Of a stretch of DNA of 64,000 bases, positions 9,472-50,367 are shown piece by piece. The notes beneath the pieces are model-generated. The model ran no database searches. It had not been told where the DNA came from and worked only from the letters and a program-made list of their open reading frames with translations. Positions within the stretch are counted from its first letter, which is position 1. Each line of letters begins with the position of its first letter. Origin of the DNA: Turnera subulata (Eukaryota > Streptophyta > Magnoliopsida > Malpighiales > Passifloraceae); the NCBI GenBank assembly GCA_028386065.3, contig JAKUCV010005672.1:95475-159474 (forward strand). Direction: 5' to 3'. A program made the translations under genes and the position numbers.

Positions 9472-9952
9472 TGTTATAAAATTGGGGGAGATTTTCACTA
9501 TTTGATAGAATAATACAAACTTGATCAAGATAATAATACAACTTTGTGGGAAATAATAAAACTTTAATAATAATGGAAATGGAGAATAATTATATTAATG
9601 ATGGAGGGAGGAAAGAAGAGATGTGTATGGAAATTTTGGAGAGAGTGAGTTTATGGTGATCAAAGGTGTAAGTGTGTATGGAAATGAAGGGGGTATTTAC
9701 AGGTGAAAATGGGATGATAAAAACAAATGAGTATGATTAATTTAATAAGATAAAATCAAAAGGATATTAGGTAAAGGAAGATGGTATTAAGATTAGGACA
9801 AAGGGAATTATGGAGAGTAAATGGCCAAAGGGATGAATCCAATTGGATGTTAGGTTAATGGGTAAAATATTTACCGGGGGTAAATTTGGGTATGGTAAAA
9901 ACGAGTTCTACTGGATGGTAACAATGACATTCACCATAATTTATTTATAACA
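9472..9952 (-). repeat. 5' LTR of element B (481 bp)
   Basis: Plus-strand ends are TGTTATAAA (9472) and TTTATAACA (9952), a perfect 9-bp terminal inverted repeat with TG/CA ends. The inner flank carries the primer-site word tgttgataacg (9461-9471). Its outer three quarters match 4011-4378. Confidence 0.9.
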
Positions 9953-10477
9953 TGTAAGCAATAATACTAATGTTTTAGATAGGGGAAAGAAAAAATGCAC
10001 TTGGGTTGGAATTATTTAAAATTTATTCTTTGCCAAATAACTTATTTGAGCTTGAGTACAACAATCGTGTAAGGATTGGCTATTGCCACCAAGATTCGCG
10101 GAACGACAACTTTTTTAGCAAGATGGCCGGACCTTCGATAGTCTCCTAGCGAAATTTGATGAGTCGTTGATGACCGACGACGAATATTTCATAATGCTTT
10201 GCAATTGCATGATTGACGAACTCTTGCCCGTCGGCACAGCACAACGCCGGGCGTGGCACGCAGGGGGCGGTACCGTTTAGTGTATACTAAACGAAGTAAA
10301 AGCTTTATCCCTTGAAAAAAAAAAAAGGCAAAAAGAGGAGAAACTCCCCCAATACCTAACCTTATTTAGAAAATGTGTATATCTTGGATTAAATGTAAAT
10401 TTTATTTCGGGGCCAAGTAACCCAGTAGTGGGCCTCAATCTGTCCAGCTTGGATAGGTCAAGCCGAGAGCAAGTACA
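9953..10477. other. Spacer right of element B, no gene recognised
   Basis: The segment has no convincing ORF. 10100-10275 is less AT-rich than its surroundings (words such as gatggccggacc, gacgaactcttgcccgtcgg) and may be a remnant of an older transposon, but I could not match it to a family. Confidence 0.4.
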
Positions 10478-10687
10478 ATTAAAGTCAATGTGGATGCGAG
10501 TTTGGTGAAGGCAACTGAAGTTGCTAGGATTAGTATTATTTGCAGGAACAACCAAGGAGACTTGATTGATGGATTGGCTCTGTCCAGTAAAAGCAATGTT
10601 GTTGTTGCAGCTTACGTAGTAGCAATAAGGGAGGCGGTTCTTCATACCCAGGCCAGAGACTTCACATCCTTGGAGATTGAAAACTGA
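10478..10687 (+). pseudogene. LINE-type RNase H domain fragment
   Basis: The plus strand reads VNVDASL...ISIICRNNQGDLIDGLALSSKS...AYVVAIREAVLHTQ....LEIEN. This is the beginning of the RNase H domain found at the end of plant LINE ORF2 and related proteins (V-N-x-D start with the first catalytic Asp, R-N-x-x-G turn, alpha-helix with A-x-x-x-A-I-R-E-A). It stops at 10685-10687, has no reverse transcriptase upstream and is about half the usual domain length, so it is a remnant. Confidence 0.55.
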
Positions 10688-12972
10688 TCTCACTTGTTAT
10701 ATGTCTTTGAAAATTATATTCCTAAGGTAGCAAACAAAGTTACAAATTAGGAGGCAAAAACTGTGAGGAAGAACCAGTGTCCCCCTCATTTTGACTCCGA
10801 GGGATCTTTTGTATACGGATAGCAATATTTAGATATCTATGACCCTCGATGACAACACTTGAGTGTCAGATTGGAGGATAGGTGGAGAGGAGGGAGGAGT
10901 TGATCCAGTGGGAAAGGAGTAAGAGGAGACGGATGCAGTTGAGAGAGGATGTGGTAGTGAATGCGGTAGGAGAAGAGGTGTGAAAGGCGAATGAGGTAGT
11001 GGAAAGAGGGATGGTTGATAATGGATAGGAAGGAGAGGAAGAATGGTGGAGGAGATGCTTTATGTTAATTCAAAAAAAAAATAAAAATCATTTTGAATAA
11101 CCCTAATCCGCATATTTATTATCACTCATCTACACCATCCACTTATAAACCGTTGCATATTTATTATCACTTATCTACACCATCCATTTATAAGCCGTTG
11201 AAGCTCAAATTAGTTCAAGCTGAGGCATTAAAAATATGAAATAATTAACTTTAGGTACCAAGGTACGGAATTTTTTTGTTTTAAATATTGGTCTATTTTA
11301 AAAATAAAGTTGGAGAGAGTAATTTGCATTTAACCCACGACCCCTCCATGGAGAGTTATAAATGTTGTATATCTTTCTTTTCTTTTCTTTAGAAAATATC
11401 AGAACGCATTAACCAGAAACTATGTTTGTTTAATATACGCCAGACTTAGCCCACAAAATGGAGAGAAAAATAATGCAGTACCGACTATAGAAAGTCATTC
11501 TAAATCTAATCAATTCCAAAAATTCATTACTATTTAGCAATTAAATTTCATGAACCATCTCTACCTACAACAAACCACTCTTTTATTCAATTTCACAATT
11601 CTTTTATTTCCTCCTCCCCGGCAGCAAAATTGAGCATCATGTATCTCTTCTAGATATAATAGCCAAATCAAAATTCAAGGATGCTAAACTTAGCCAAATC
11701 CCTTCCGTACTCATGCTAATACTTGATTACTACCCAACCTGAATCTTTGCCAAACTCTATAAACCAATTAAATTTTACAGTTGCCCCTGGGTCTGACAAG
11801 GGACGAGCTATAATTTTACATCAGCAAATTGGCGTTTACAGAAAAGCCTACTTTGTACAATTTTTTCCACTTAGAACAAGCCATCTAGGAACTAGGATTA
11901 CAGTTGGATACAATAGCTGTAGATTGACAACGCTTCTATTCCAACCAAACAACTTCTCTATTCTAAACTACCCATAAGAATAATACACATATGACTGAAG
12001 ATACTTGGATTCCAGACTAACCTCCTCGTGATAAAGAAGAGAAGTGAATTTGGCAATTGCTGCAATTGCTCATCTTATAGCGTTAAAAGAAGAAATACTT
12101 GTACCATCTCAGGGACTCTGTTTTGCAAAATGAGGAATCCACCTGTTTTGATGTGGTTCCTCTCTGTAATTGATTGGAATAAATGTAATTCTTTGCTGTC
12201 TACACTCGGTGGAACAGCTTCCAATCCCATCTTTTATACACAAAAGTGTCATGAGAAGCCATCCATATGCAAACAGACACCATTTGTCTGAATATCTCAA
12301 CTTGCAACTAAAGCTGCGGAGTACTCTGCATGGTTGCTGGATGTATCCTGTATATTTAAGGTAGTGTACATCACGAGGCGGAAAAAAGAGAGAGAAACCA
12401 TACAAATTGGTTATGTGGTACACACATTTAAGTTTCAAGCAAATTTGAAGGATTCAGCGAACTTGAGATGGAAAGAAAACTGTATGTACCGCACCTAAAA
12501 TCCATTTTGGATTAGTAGAAGAGCGGTCACTGTCACTCAGACACAACCCAAGTGCTGGCGATTGGTGCTCTCAGTTATACAGAAGATCAGGCATTCACCA
12601 TTGAAAGTGAAATGCATCACAGACAGAAGAAAAAAAAAAAAAAAACAGCTAAAAGACTCAAAACGTACTAGGATGAAACTGAGAATTCTCTCCTTTGTAC
12701 ACACTTGGAGTTATAGGCTTGGCAACAAAGCATACTGCCACATAATTAAAAGAGAAACTGTTCTTCCCAGCAAATTCCGGACCATTCATTAAAGATGCAA
12801 TGATTATGGAGATGTTCATACACTAATTATGGCTTCAGCTTGCAAGAGGTAATAAAATAAACAGAATGCAAAAGCAAAGAGTGCAGCAAAACATAGTGCT
12901 TGCAGCATACCTGATAGTAGCACTGAAACCAGAAGAGATTATAAAACTGCAAAACTCTGATCCTCAATTGAT
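10688..12972. other. Spacer and 3' flank of the BEACH gene
   Basis: No ORF here is convincing. 10860-11060 is G/A-rich low complexity. 11110-11199 is a two-copy tandem repeat. The part nearest the gene should hold its 3' UTR. At 12911/12910 the minus strand reads ATCAG|GTATGC, a good splice-donor match, so a 3'-UTR intron is possible; I could not fix the acceptor or the poly(A) site. Confidence 0.4.
11110..11199. repeat. Two-copy 45-bp tandem repeat
   Basis: gcatatttattatcac...ccgtt occurs at 11110-11154 and again at 11155-11199 with about three differences. Confidence 0.8.
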
Positions 12973-42607
<29,635 letters not shown>

Positions 42608-42678
42608 GCTTCCCCCGAACAATCAAAACCTCATGGTCCGATGATTCCAGGTCATCACCTTCCGCCAAAACGGAATAG

Positions 42679-42890
42679 TCTGTTAGCGGAAAAAGCAAAC
42701 GCCCGGTTCACGTCAAAAATACGCCTCCTCAACAAACAAGCAACTCTATTTTGATTATCAGCTAGAAGATATCGAATGCGAAATTTGAAAAAAAAAATAA
42801 GGAAACAAAGAAAAATAAATAAAAGAACCGATTCGGTCCTTTGATTGAATAATTTACGGATTATTATTGATAACCATCATTTTCTTCTAC
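42679..42890 (-). other. Probable 5'-UTR intron of BCHB
   Basis: The minus strand reads GATCAG|GTAGAAG at 42891/42890 and CGCTAACAG|ACTATTCC at 42679/42678, with a T-rich stretch between, all good intron signals. Splicing it out would remove two upstream ATGs (around 42875-42880) that otherwise open a very short uORF before the BCHB start. Confidence 0.5.
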
Positions 42891-43076
42891 CTGATCGGAT
42901 CGCTAGGTTGAAAATGCCTTGCTTGGGTTTAGGGTTTGTAGATAGGGAGATCTGAGCTTTGGTTCCTTAATTTTACCTTTTTGTCAATGGTGTTTGGAGT
43001 GAAATCGAAGAAAAATGGCGAGTCTTCGAGGTTCAAATGAAGGAGAGAAGAAAGGGCGAGAAGAGAAAGGAGCTGC

Positions 43077-43084
43077 TTTTTATA
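43077..43084 (-). promoter_or_regulatory. TATA box of BCHB
   Basis: TATAAAAA on the minus strand, 470 bp upstream of the start codon. A pyrimidine-rich stretch follows (tctcttctcgccctttcttctctcc on the sense strand), which is typical of plant leader starts about 30 bp downstream. Confidence 0.6.
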
Positions 43085-43239
43085 TGCCAACTTAAACCTC
43101 GGGGGCCAATATAATTTCGAGATTGCCCTGAGCCGTAGCCAAATGGTGTGACTTTTGTACAGTTTAATAACTGCTCTGGATTTTTTTGATCATTTGATGG
43201 TATTGGGAAGTACGGTCAGGCCCCATAGGTTGGAAGTTA

Positions 43240-43856
43240 TCTATACTATATATAAAAACACGAGCCCCAAACTTACGAAATTGAAATATCAAATACCCTT
43301 ATCTTTACTATTATAATTAAAAGCATAACAGTTATTTTAAAAATTTTGTTTTATTTTTTATACAATTATAAATAAAATGCTAATTAATATTAATCCGAAT
43401 TCACTATGTAAATCGGATTCTACAAACACCGAATACAATTGTACTGATTACGAACCAATTGTAAATCGGATTCTACAAACACCGAATACAATCAATATAT
43501 ATATCTATATCTATCTATATCTATATTATACATAAAAGCATGAAGACAGCAAAACAGCAAAAAATACAGAAATAACCCTACTTAGTACTAATAATGATAA
43601 ATTAATATCAAATTAAACAAATTTTTAGTACAATAATTTCATTGATTGTACTGTTCCGACAATGTTAATGTTATTATTTTTTAATTAGAATGGTGAATGA
43701 TATTATTAACAATTACTATTTACATTATATTTTAATTATATTTTTATAAAATAAACAAAATTTTGAATTTTTAACATTATAATTTTAATTTTAAGAAATT
43801 CAATACTAAAAAATGCAATACTAAACCACGTGCGAATGCCGTGCATAAAAAACTAG
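43240..43856 (+). mobile_element. Helitron-like non-autonomous element(s), two 5' ends and one 3' end
   Basis: Two similar starts of the plant Helitron type, TCTATACTATATATAAAA at 43240 and TCTATATTATACATAAAA at 43520, each preceded by A or T. One end is at 43856, CTAG preceded by a short hairpin (ccacgtgc-gaat-gccgtg, about 43826-43843) and followed by T. Helitrons insert between A and T and end in CTRR after a hairpin, so 43520-43856 fits a complete short element and 43240-43519 a second, truncated copy. No coding capacity. Confidence 0.55.
43407..43492. repeat. 33-bp direct repeat within the Helitron-like region
   Basis: tgtaaatcggattctacaaa and the bases that follow occur identically at 43407-43439 and 43460-43492, 53 bp apart. 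Confidence 0.9.
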
Positions 43857-44399
43857 TTTGTTCGAAAACGACGACGTCACTTGTATTAGTCTTATTGTTA
43901 TACATTTTTACTAGTTAAGTGTCCCAATACCTAATTAAATTTTAATAATGGATAATTTGTGGAAGAAATTAAACTATAGATTAATGGCTATATTTTATAA
44001 TAATAGCAGTTTTATATGAGAAGTTGAGCTTCACAAGAAATTATAATAAAGCTTAAAATTTAATGGCATTATTATGATAAAATAATCACTCAAGTAATTG
44101 TCATGTTTAACATGGTGAATTTTTATAAAATAACACAAAAAAATTTAAATGGTGGGAAACTAAGCGACCCAATTTTCATCCGCAAAATATATTTGTAACT
44201 ATCTTCTCCCAAATTAACTATGTGTACCCAGTAGAATTTGTTACCTTGGTATTGGGATTAATTGATTTTGTTACCTTGCGGATTTATTGATTGTATAATT
44301 GTTGGTAAATTATTTTTTAAAAAAGAGAAAGCTTATATTCAATTACCTTTTTTTTGTCAATTACCTGTAATTGGATTAATTGATTGTATAATTTTTACG
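43857..44399. other. AT-rich spacer, no gene recognised
   Basis: The spacer is AT-rich and contains imperfect repeats of ggattaattgattgtataat around 44245-44300 and 44370-44395. I saw no coding or RNA gene signal. Confidence 0.4.
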
Positions 44400-45426
44400 T
44401 CTGTGCTTAAGCGTGACCGGCTAAATACTATGTGCACGGTGCACCTACATTGTGCCACAAGGCACCCTATGCCTTAATCGTCTTAACAAAAGTCCGTTGC
44501 CTTACAATTGCTTAAGTATAATAATATGCATAACGAAAATAGAACCAATCCCAATAAATGCAAAGGCAAAAAAAAAAAAACTAAAATATCAAAACTCTTT
44601 TATAAATATTACACCACAAATGTTATAAAATTGTTGGTAAAAAGTGACACTAACTCGGGACATAACCTCTTTTATAAATAAATACAATACAGTATACATG
44701 CGAATCCAGTTATATACTCCACATACTGCTCATACTATCATTCTAGCACCTGAAAAGTAAGGGGAGAAATAGGAGGTGCGTACAAAACTCAGTAAGTAAA
44801 TAAGTCATGCAAGAAAGCAACATCGCACTATACACAAAGCTCGAAATGGGCAAAACATAAATGCATATAGCAATGCACATAATAATCATCAAGTAGCGAG
44901 CATTCATTCTACAGACCAATCCTAGTGTCCTCGACATAACCCCCACCCCCCAACCAAGTAGAGTATGATATGCCCTAAGGCAACTTACATAGTTTGGTAG
45001 CATATCCAAATATTACTCTTTAGCCCATAGCCCATGTGCCACCCGCGGTTGATGAGGGTAGGAAGTGTACGCGGGTGCCGAGGTGAGCACGAACAAGAAG
45101 CGGTTTCTGGCAGGCTTCTGGATAGAGGGGCATATAAATGAACCGAATCTACACCGAAATTGGAGAAATCCAGAGACTATATAGGGATGGAGTTGCACAG
45201 TTATGGCGATTTCGTAATTATACTGGTGTGGGACTATATAATTAAGGATAGCTCAAATGAAGTGATTTCGAGGTTGTACAGGTATGGGTCTGTATAATCG
45301 AGAATAGTCTAAACGGATTGATGGGTACTAACTATATCAACAAGGTATACCTACCTTTTCGGTGCTCTTTCCATAAAAATTCCAAAGTTAAACGTACTTA
45401 ACTTTGAGCAATTCTGTGATGGGTGA

Positions 45427-48033
45427 TGTCACGCCCCCGCCTAAGCGCAACCGACCAGGTACCATGTGCACCCACATTGTGCCACAAGGCATCCCAAGGC
45501 CTGTAACCATCTCTATAGAAGCTATTAGCCTCTGCCTAGCGGGCTAGTAACCAAAATATATGCGCGGTGTAGACGGAAGCAAAATCAACAAATGTAAAGG
45601 CAACAAAAGATACTAATACATATCAAACTCTTTTATTAAACCATATCCACTAATGTTATAAAATTCTTGGTACAAGGGGCACTAACTCTTATAATCCAAA
45701 ACATAGCCTCTTAGTGAATAAATAATACAATAGATTAATTAAAGAAACCGACTCGGCTATACCCATCGACCAACTACCTGTACTTTCACTCTCGTACCTG
45801 CAAGACAATGCGAGATATGGGGGTGAGTATAAAACTCAGCAAGTAAATAGGCCATGAAAGAAAGTAATCGCACACTGCACACAAGGCTCGGTATGGCAAC
45901 ACACAGTCATGCAGCACATAAAATGGTGCAATGCATCAATACCGGGCAGTCACGCCCCAATCCATCGTGTCCCAGACACGCTCTGGTCCCATTTCCCCCC
46001 GACCAGCTAAGGTATGATGTGCCCCAAGGCAGCCTATGTAGTTTGTTAGCTTATACAGGTGTTACTCTTTAACCCACGTCCCCAAGTACGAGACATACCG
46101 AATACTAAATAGCCCACAGCCCTACGTACGAGGCATAACCAAATATCTAGCTACCACAACACACATAGCTCCTAGCGGACATCCTGTCACCATCTAATAG
46201 AACAACCGGGCAATATCCTCCACAAGGGTCAGTGTCATCGCTCTCACTGACTAGAGCCCTGTACAAGGCACCCAGTACCAATATCTCATGGCGCACAAGG
46301 GTTATACAAGTTCCCACCATCTCACGGTATGTGCAAGCCTCGCAAGCACTACCTCGTGCACCTCAACCAATTGGCCAGTGGTATCACAATCAAGGCAAAC
46401 ATATGCCAATCACAAGTACATCAAGTGCAATGCCAAACATCAGCACAACAAGTGCAATACAATCAAGCCCACAAAGGTCTCAAGTATGCCACAAGCACAC
46501 AACACAATCATCATACACTCGCAAGCCACCAATGCATATCATTTATGCACAATTAACCAATAAAGGCCCACTAACCATATTTAGGCATCAATAAATAATT
46601 AACCAATAATGTGCAGGAGTAATCAGCATGTCAATCCCATAAAAAGTAACATATATCTAGCATACAAATGGCCTTCTGCCCAACAATGATGCACTAGCAA
46701 TCATTACCCGCATAACCAATTTACTTACCATCACCTAGGCATCCCTAGACCAACTCCTTTCCCTTGGAGTCATAAGATGTCTTGGACCTTAGTCCCTGTT
46801 ACACACATACAAATACACAATATAATCAATTCATAGCAATCATATCTTGTGAAATACAATCCAACCCACAATACTTATCGTTTCCCAATTCGGGCAGAAG
46901 CTGCCCTGTACCAAACAGAGTGTTCACCGACAAATCTGGGAACACTACAGGTAGAATCAGCCTTGGGCGTCAACATGAGAGTTATAGTCCTGCCTCTTAG
47001 CTTTCCATAGACACTAAGAATACCTAATTCTGAAGTCCTTAACTCTAGTTATAGCTCTAAACACCAACACTGGGTCAAATAGGAGGACTGATGCTAGACA
47101 ACTGCAAAATAGTCCACTTTGAGAGTGCATAACTCTCTCCATTCTGCTCTAAAATCCACAAAATTGGTGTCATATGAAAGCTATGGATGTTAGCAAACTA
47201 TAGGATTTGGTTTCACTCAATTCAAACCAGTGGTTTAGCCGAAATCTCTATTTTAGTGACCAGGGGTTAGTCTGCCCGAGAGCAGAACCCGAGACACATT
47301 CTCTTCCTTTCCCCTCTTTTCCTCTCTTTCTCCTCTTGATCCCTTAGCACGATTTTAGTCTGATCAAATGGGTGAGAGGTGCTTGCTTGCACCTTGAAAG
47401 AGTGACCAAATAGGTGAGTAATCACCCCATTTGCCACATATTCACCACTAGGTGCCACTAGCACCAAAACGCCATCTCATGCTTATTTTCGACCAATTGA
47501 ACCGTGACACCCAACCTACTAGCTTGCACACCAAATACCACCAGCAGCTTATCCCCGAGCCACATGGCTCACGTCATCGAGTCCGATTCTGCACCATCGG
47601 ACACCCCGGTGCCCCCCCCGTTGTGCACCATTCGGTGCCAACTCGAGCCAACGGGTATCTTCCTTGGGCAATTGTGCCTCCAATTCACTAATTGCACCTA
47701 AGTAACATATTCTCAACAGTAACCAACATTTATTGACCAATTTAATTGATCGAGTACTTGGTACGCTAAAATAGGCCAATCGTGCCATCGGGTCACTACG
47801 AATCTATTTGTGCACACTAGACCAAGCCAATGTGCACCATTGTCCTTAATCCGACACCAGCACATGTTATCGAGCCAAAACCCATACTATCATGTACACA
47901 TGAATTATGAACATCACCCACAACTATCGAATACACGATCCAACTAACATGAATGTCCTCGGAGGATAAGTGATACCCGACTCTCATCATATGAGTATTC
48001 CGCTAGGGAATTGGGTGTACTTGGGGTATCACA
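45427..48033. mobile_element. Solo LTR, 2,607 bp, probably Ty3/gypsy, TSD GGTGA
   Basis: Begins TGTCACGCCCCC and ends GGGGTATCACA, with 5-bp direct repeats GGTGA at 45422-45426 and 48034-48038. TG...CA ends, 5-bp TSD, length and absence of internal genes show a solo LTR left by recombination between two LTRs. The minus strand is the likelier sense: read that way it starts TGTGATACCCC, has a purine-rich tract (about 47345-47285) such as plant LTR leaders carry, and ends GGCGTGACA. Family (gypsy, chromovirus-like) is inferred from size and terminal words only. Confidence 0.75.
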
Positions 48034-48171
48034 GGTGACCTCCTAGGAAGTTTTCTCCATGAACATGCGAATGAGGACAAAGCATGTTGAAAAGGCCTTA
48101 TGTTGGTTCGTAGTGAGAGCCGTCAACTCAGGACATTACAGCGCACGTACGAGGCATAACATAATATCATA

Positions 48172-48376
48172 TAGGGGCGGATCTAGGGGGATGGGAGGAA
48201 GGAGCCCCTAAGGATCGAGCCCCCCTAGGATCTTAAATTTATACTAGGTTGTATAGAACATATCAACAATGAAGTGGTGGCTTAGTGGTTTTTGTGTTGT
48301 TATTTCTCCATGAGGCGTCGATTCAAGGTTGCATCCTTTTCCTTCCATTTAACAATTTTTTCTGGATCCGCCCCTG
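48172..48376. mobile_element. hAT-type MITE, 205 bp, TSD ATATCATA
   Basis: Terminal inverted repeats TAGGGGCGGATC (left) and GATCCGCCCCTG (right) with one mismatch at the outermost base; 8-bp direct repeats atatcata at 48164-48171 and 48377-48384. TIR sequence and 8-bp TSD fit hAT superfamily MITEs. It has no coding capacity. Confidence 0.85.
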
Positions 48377-48640
48377 ATATCATATAACCCACTGCCCCAC
48401 ATACGATACATAACAAAATGTCTTGTCTAACTACCATAACTCGGATAGCTTCTAGCAGACATTTTATCGCACATTTGTGATAGCAAGTGCATAATATCCC
48501 TAGCAAGAGGCAATGTCATCCCTCTCAATGATTAGAGTCTTGTACAAGGCACCCAGTATCAATATCTCATATCACGCGAGTTTTCTATAAGTGACTACCA
48601 TCTCATGATATGTGCAAGCCTTGCAAACACTACATTGTGT

Positions 48641-50276
48641 ACCCATTCATATTTCGTTGGACAACGATCATACTAATTTCTTCTTATCTTCTACTTCAAT
48701 GTAGTTTAATACTTCATTTGTTCATTTTTCTAGGTACTTTTGCAGTTATCATCATTGTTTATTGGTCTACTTCTCATTCAAGGCCTGGAGAACTACCTAT
48801 TGACTTTTTTGTAATTATAATGTACATACTCCTTTGAACAAACCAACCAATACAAAATTAGGTTTGGAATGTTATGTTAACAGTAAAATATAATGAACTT
48901 AAAGTTTTATAAATGGTTTAGTTAAATGTGTGGACAAAATGATCTCAATTTTCTCAATGGGTTTATATGTAAAACTCTGTATTATATGCAGATACATACA
49001 ATTCCTAAATTTGGAATATTTAACTTAGGATGAGTTTATACTCAAACAAAAAGCTAAGGGTTATCAATATGTTAACAATAAAACTTTAATCGCTAAAAGC
49101 ATCATGCAACTTCGTTCTATCTATATATATATATTAAATCAGAGTTCCATCTCTTTACAGAAAGAGAAAATATTATGCCGATAATTTGTACACATAGCTT
49201 TTTCTCAATTAAGATGATATAATTTAATATAATAATACTTTCTTTATTATTTAGTAAATATTTTATAAAAATTTTTAATATTCTATTCCAAAATTAAATA
49301 CAAACCATTAAAATTTCATGGTGTTTAAACTATGTCTTTTGGAGCTTTACAAACTATTAGAATTTCTTAATATAAAAAAAATGTCTCTTGGGGTTCTTTT
49401 TATTTGGACAATATCTTTTAAAATTCCTAACATTAAGTACAAACTTTTGAAATTTTTTTACATCTTATACCCATAAATAGAGGCACACATAACAGTGACA
49501 CACCTCTCCCTCATTCTCTTCAATCTTTCTTACTCTATTTTTCTTACGACTATATCTTACTAAGTTGAAGAATATACATCCAATATATCTGTATCTAAGT
49601 AATTTTTAAACTATCAACAATGCGACACGCAGTTCTTGATATTAAATAGACAGTTATGAAATACCCTGGAAAAAAAAAAGATAAAATAGAAAGCAGGAAT
49701 ACCTAGCATATATATATGCATTGTGCAATTCTTTTCTTATTTCGACATTAAGCTCATATGTCTATTTTTTCGCTTACTATCAAGAGAGAAACACATCAAT
49801 CCATACAATTTTTTTTTCTATTTTGTAAACAATACAATTCTTTTTTGAAAGAATAACATATGTACAAAATATGTTCGTTTAACCTGTATTAAGAAGTCGC
49901 AAAGAGACTGCCCACACGATTTAGGAAATTGGCTCTCTTTTGGCATTAGCAAATAACAACACAAATCTAAACAACCTATTTATTTTGGGACTCTAGGAGT
50001 AACATAGTAATGTAAATTAAAAAAAAAAAAAGAAAAGGAATTGCATCTTTTGCTTTTCCGATGCAATTATTTTCTTTATTTGTTTCTTTCAATGTTTCTC
50101 TTTATTTGTCATAAAAAAAAGCACATGCAATAAAGTAATCGGTGATATAGAGTAGTAACAAAGCCATATTGTGTATCCCTCAACTTAGATACAGATATGT
50201 TGGATGTATTTCCTTAAAATCAATAACATCCGTCATTGCAGAATAAAAATGGTTAAAACTCCTCTTTTTTTTTTTT
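48641..50276. other. AT-rich spacer, no gene recognised
   Basis: Low-complexity AT-rich DNA with scattered poly(A)/poly(T). The only structured part noticed is tctatctatatatatat at about 49116, resembling a Helitron start but without a matching 3' end. Confidence 0.4.
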
Positions 50277-50367
50277 AAGGAACCTTTGTGGTGAAAACCG
50301 ATTCTGATGCACATACAGTATACTTAACAATTAGAAAAATTGGTAAGGAAAGAGAGAAAACCTAGCC

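Larger units (their letters stand above)
4011..9952 (-). mobile_element. Element B: Ty1/copia retrotransposon with gag, pol and two LTRs (3' LTR cut by element A)
   Basis: Minus-strand order: 5' LTR 9952-9472, primer site 9471 to about 9455, short leader, gag 9269-8213, a 145-bp AT-rich spacer, pol 8067-4507 in the copia order protease, integrase, reverse transcriptase, RNase H, then a polypurine tract at 4388-4379 and a 3' LTR from 4378 that stops abruptly at 4011, where element A begins. The two LTRs are roughly 97% identical by eye over the shared about 367 bp, which suggests a fairly young insertion. The coding frames contain a few point breaks, so the copy is not autonomous, but frame is otherwise kept. 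The first five bases outside the 5' LTR are tgtaa; the matching duplicate would lie left of the window. Confidence 0.9.
44400..48640. mobile_element. Old LTR remnant interrupted by a solo LTR and a MITE
   Basis: 44405-45010 is a diverged copy of the first about 650 bp of the solo LTR at 45427 (shared ctatgtgc...cattgtgccacaaggca, actctttta..aaatgttataaaatt, caaaactcagtaagtaaata). 48139-48640 is a diverged copy of 46110-46350 (shared acgtacgaggcataac, cttgtacaaggcacccagta, atctcatgatatgtgcaagcc). The younger solo LTR (45427-48033) and the MITE (48172-48376) lie inside this older copy. 45011-45426 plus 48039-48138 is further sequence of the older host element. Confidence 0.6.

Noticed and set aside
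49110..49160. Helitron start at tctatctatatatatat
   Set aside because: No hairpin plus CTRR end found downstream; the AT-rich context makes a chance match likely.
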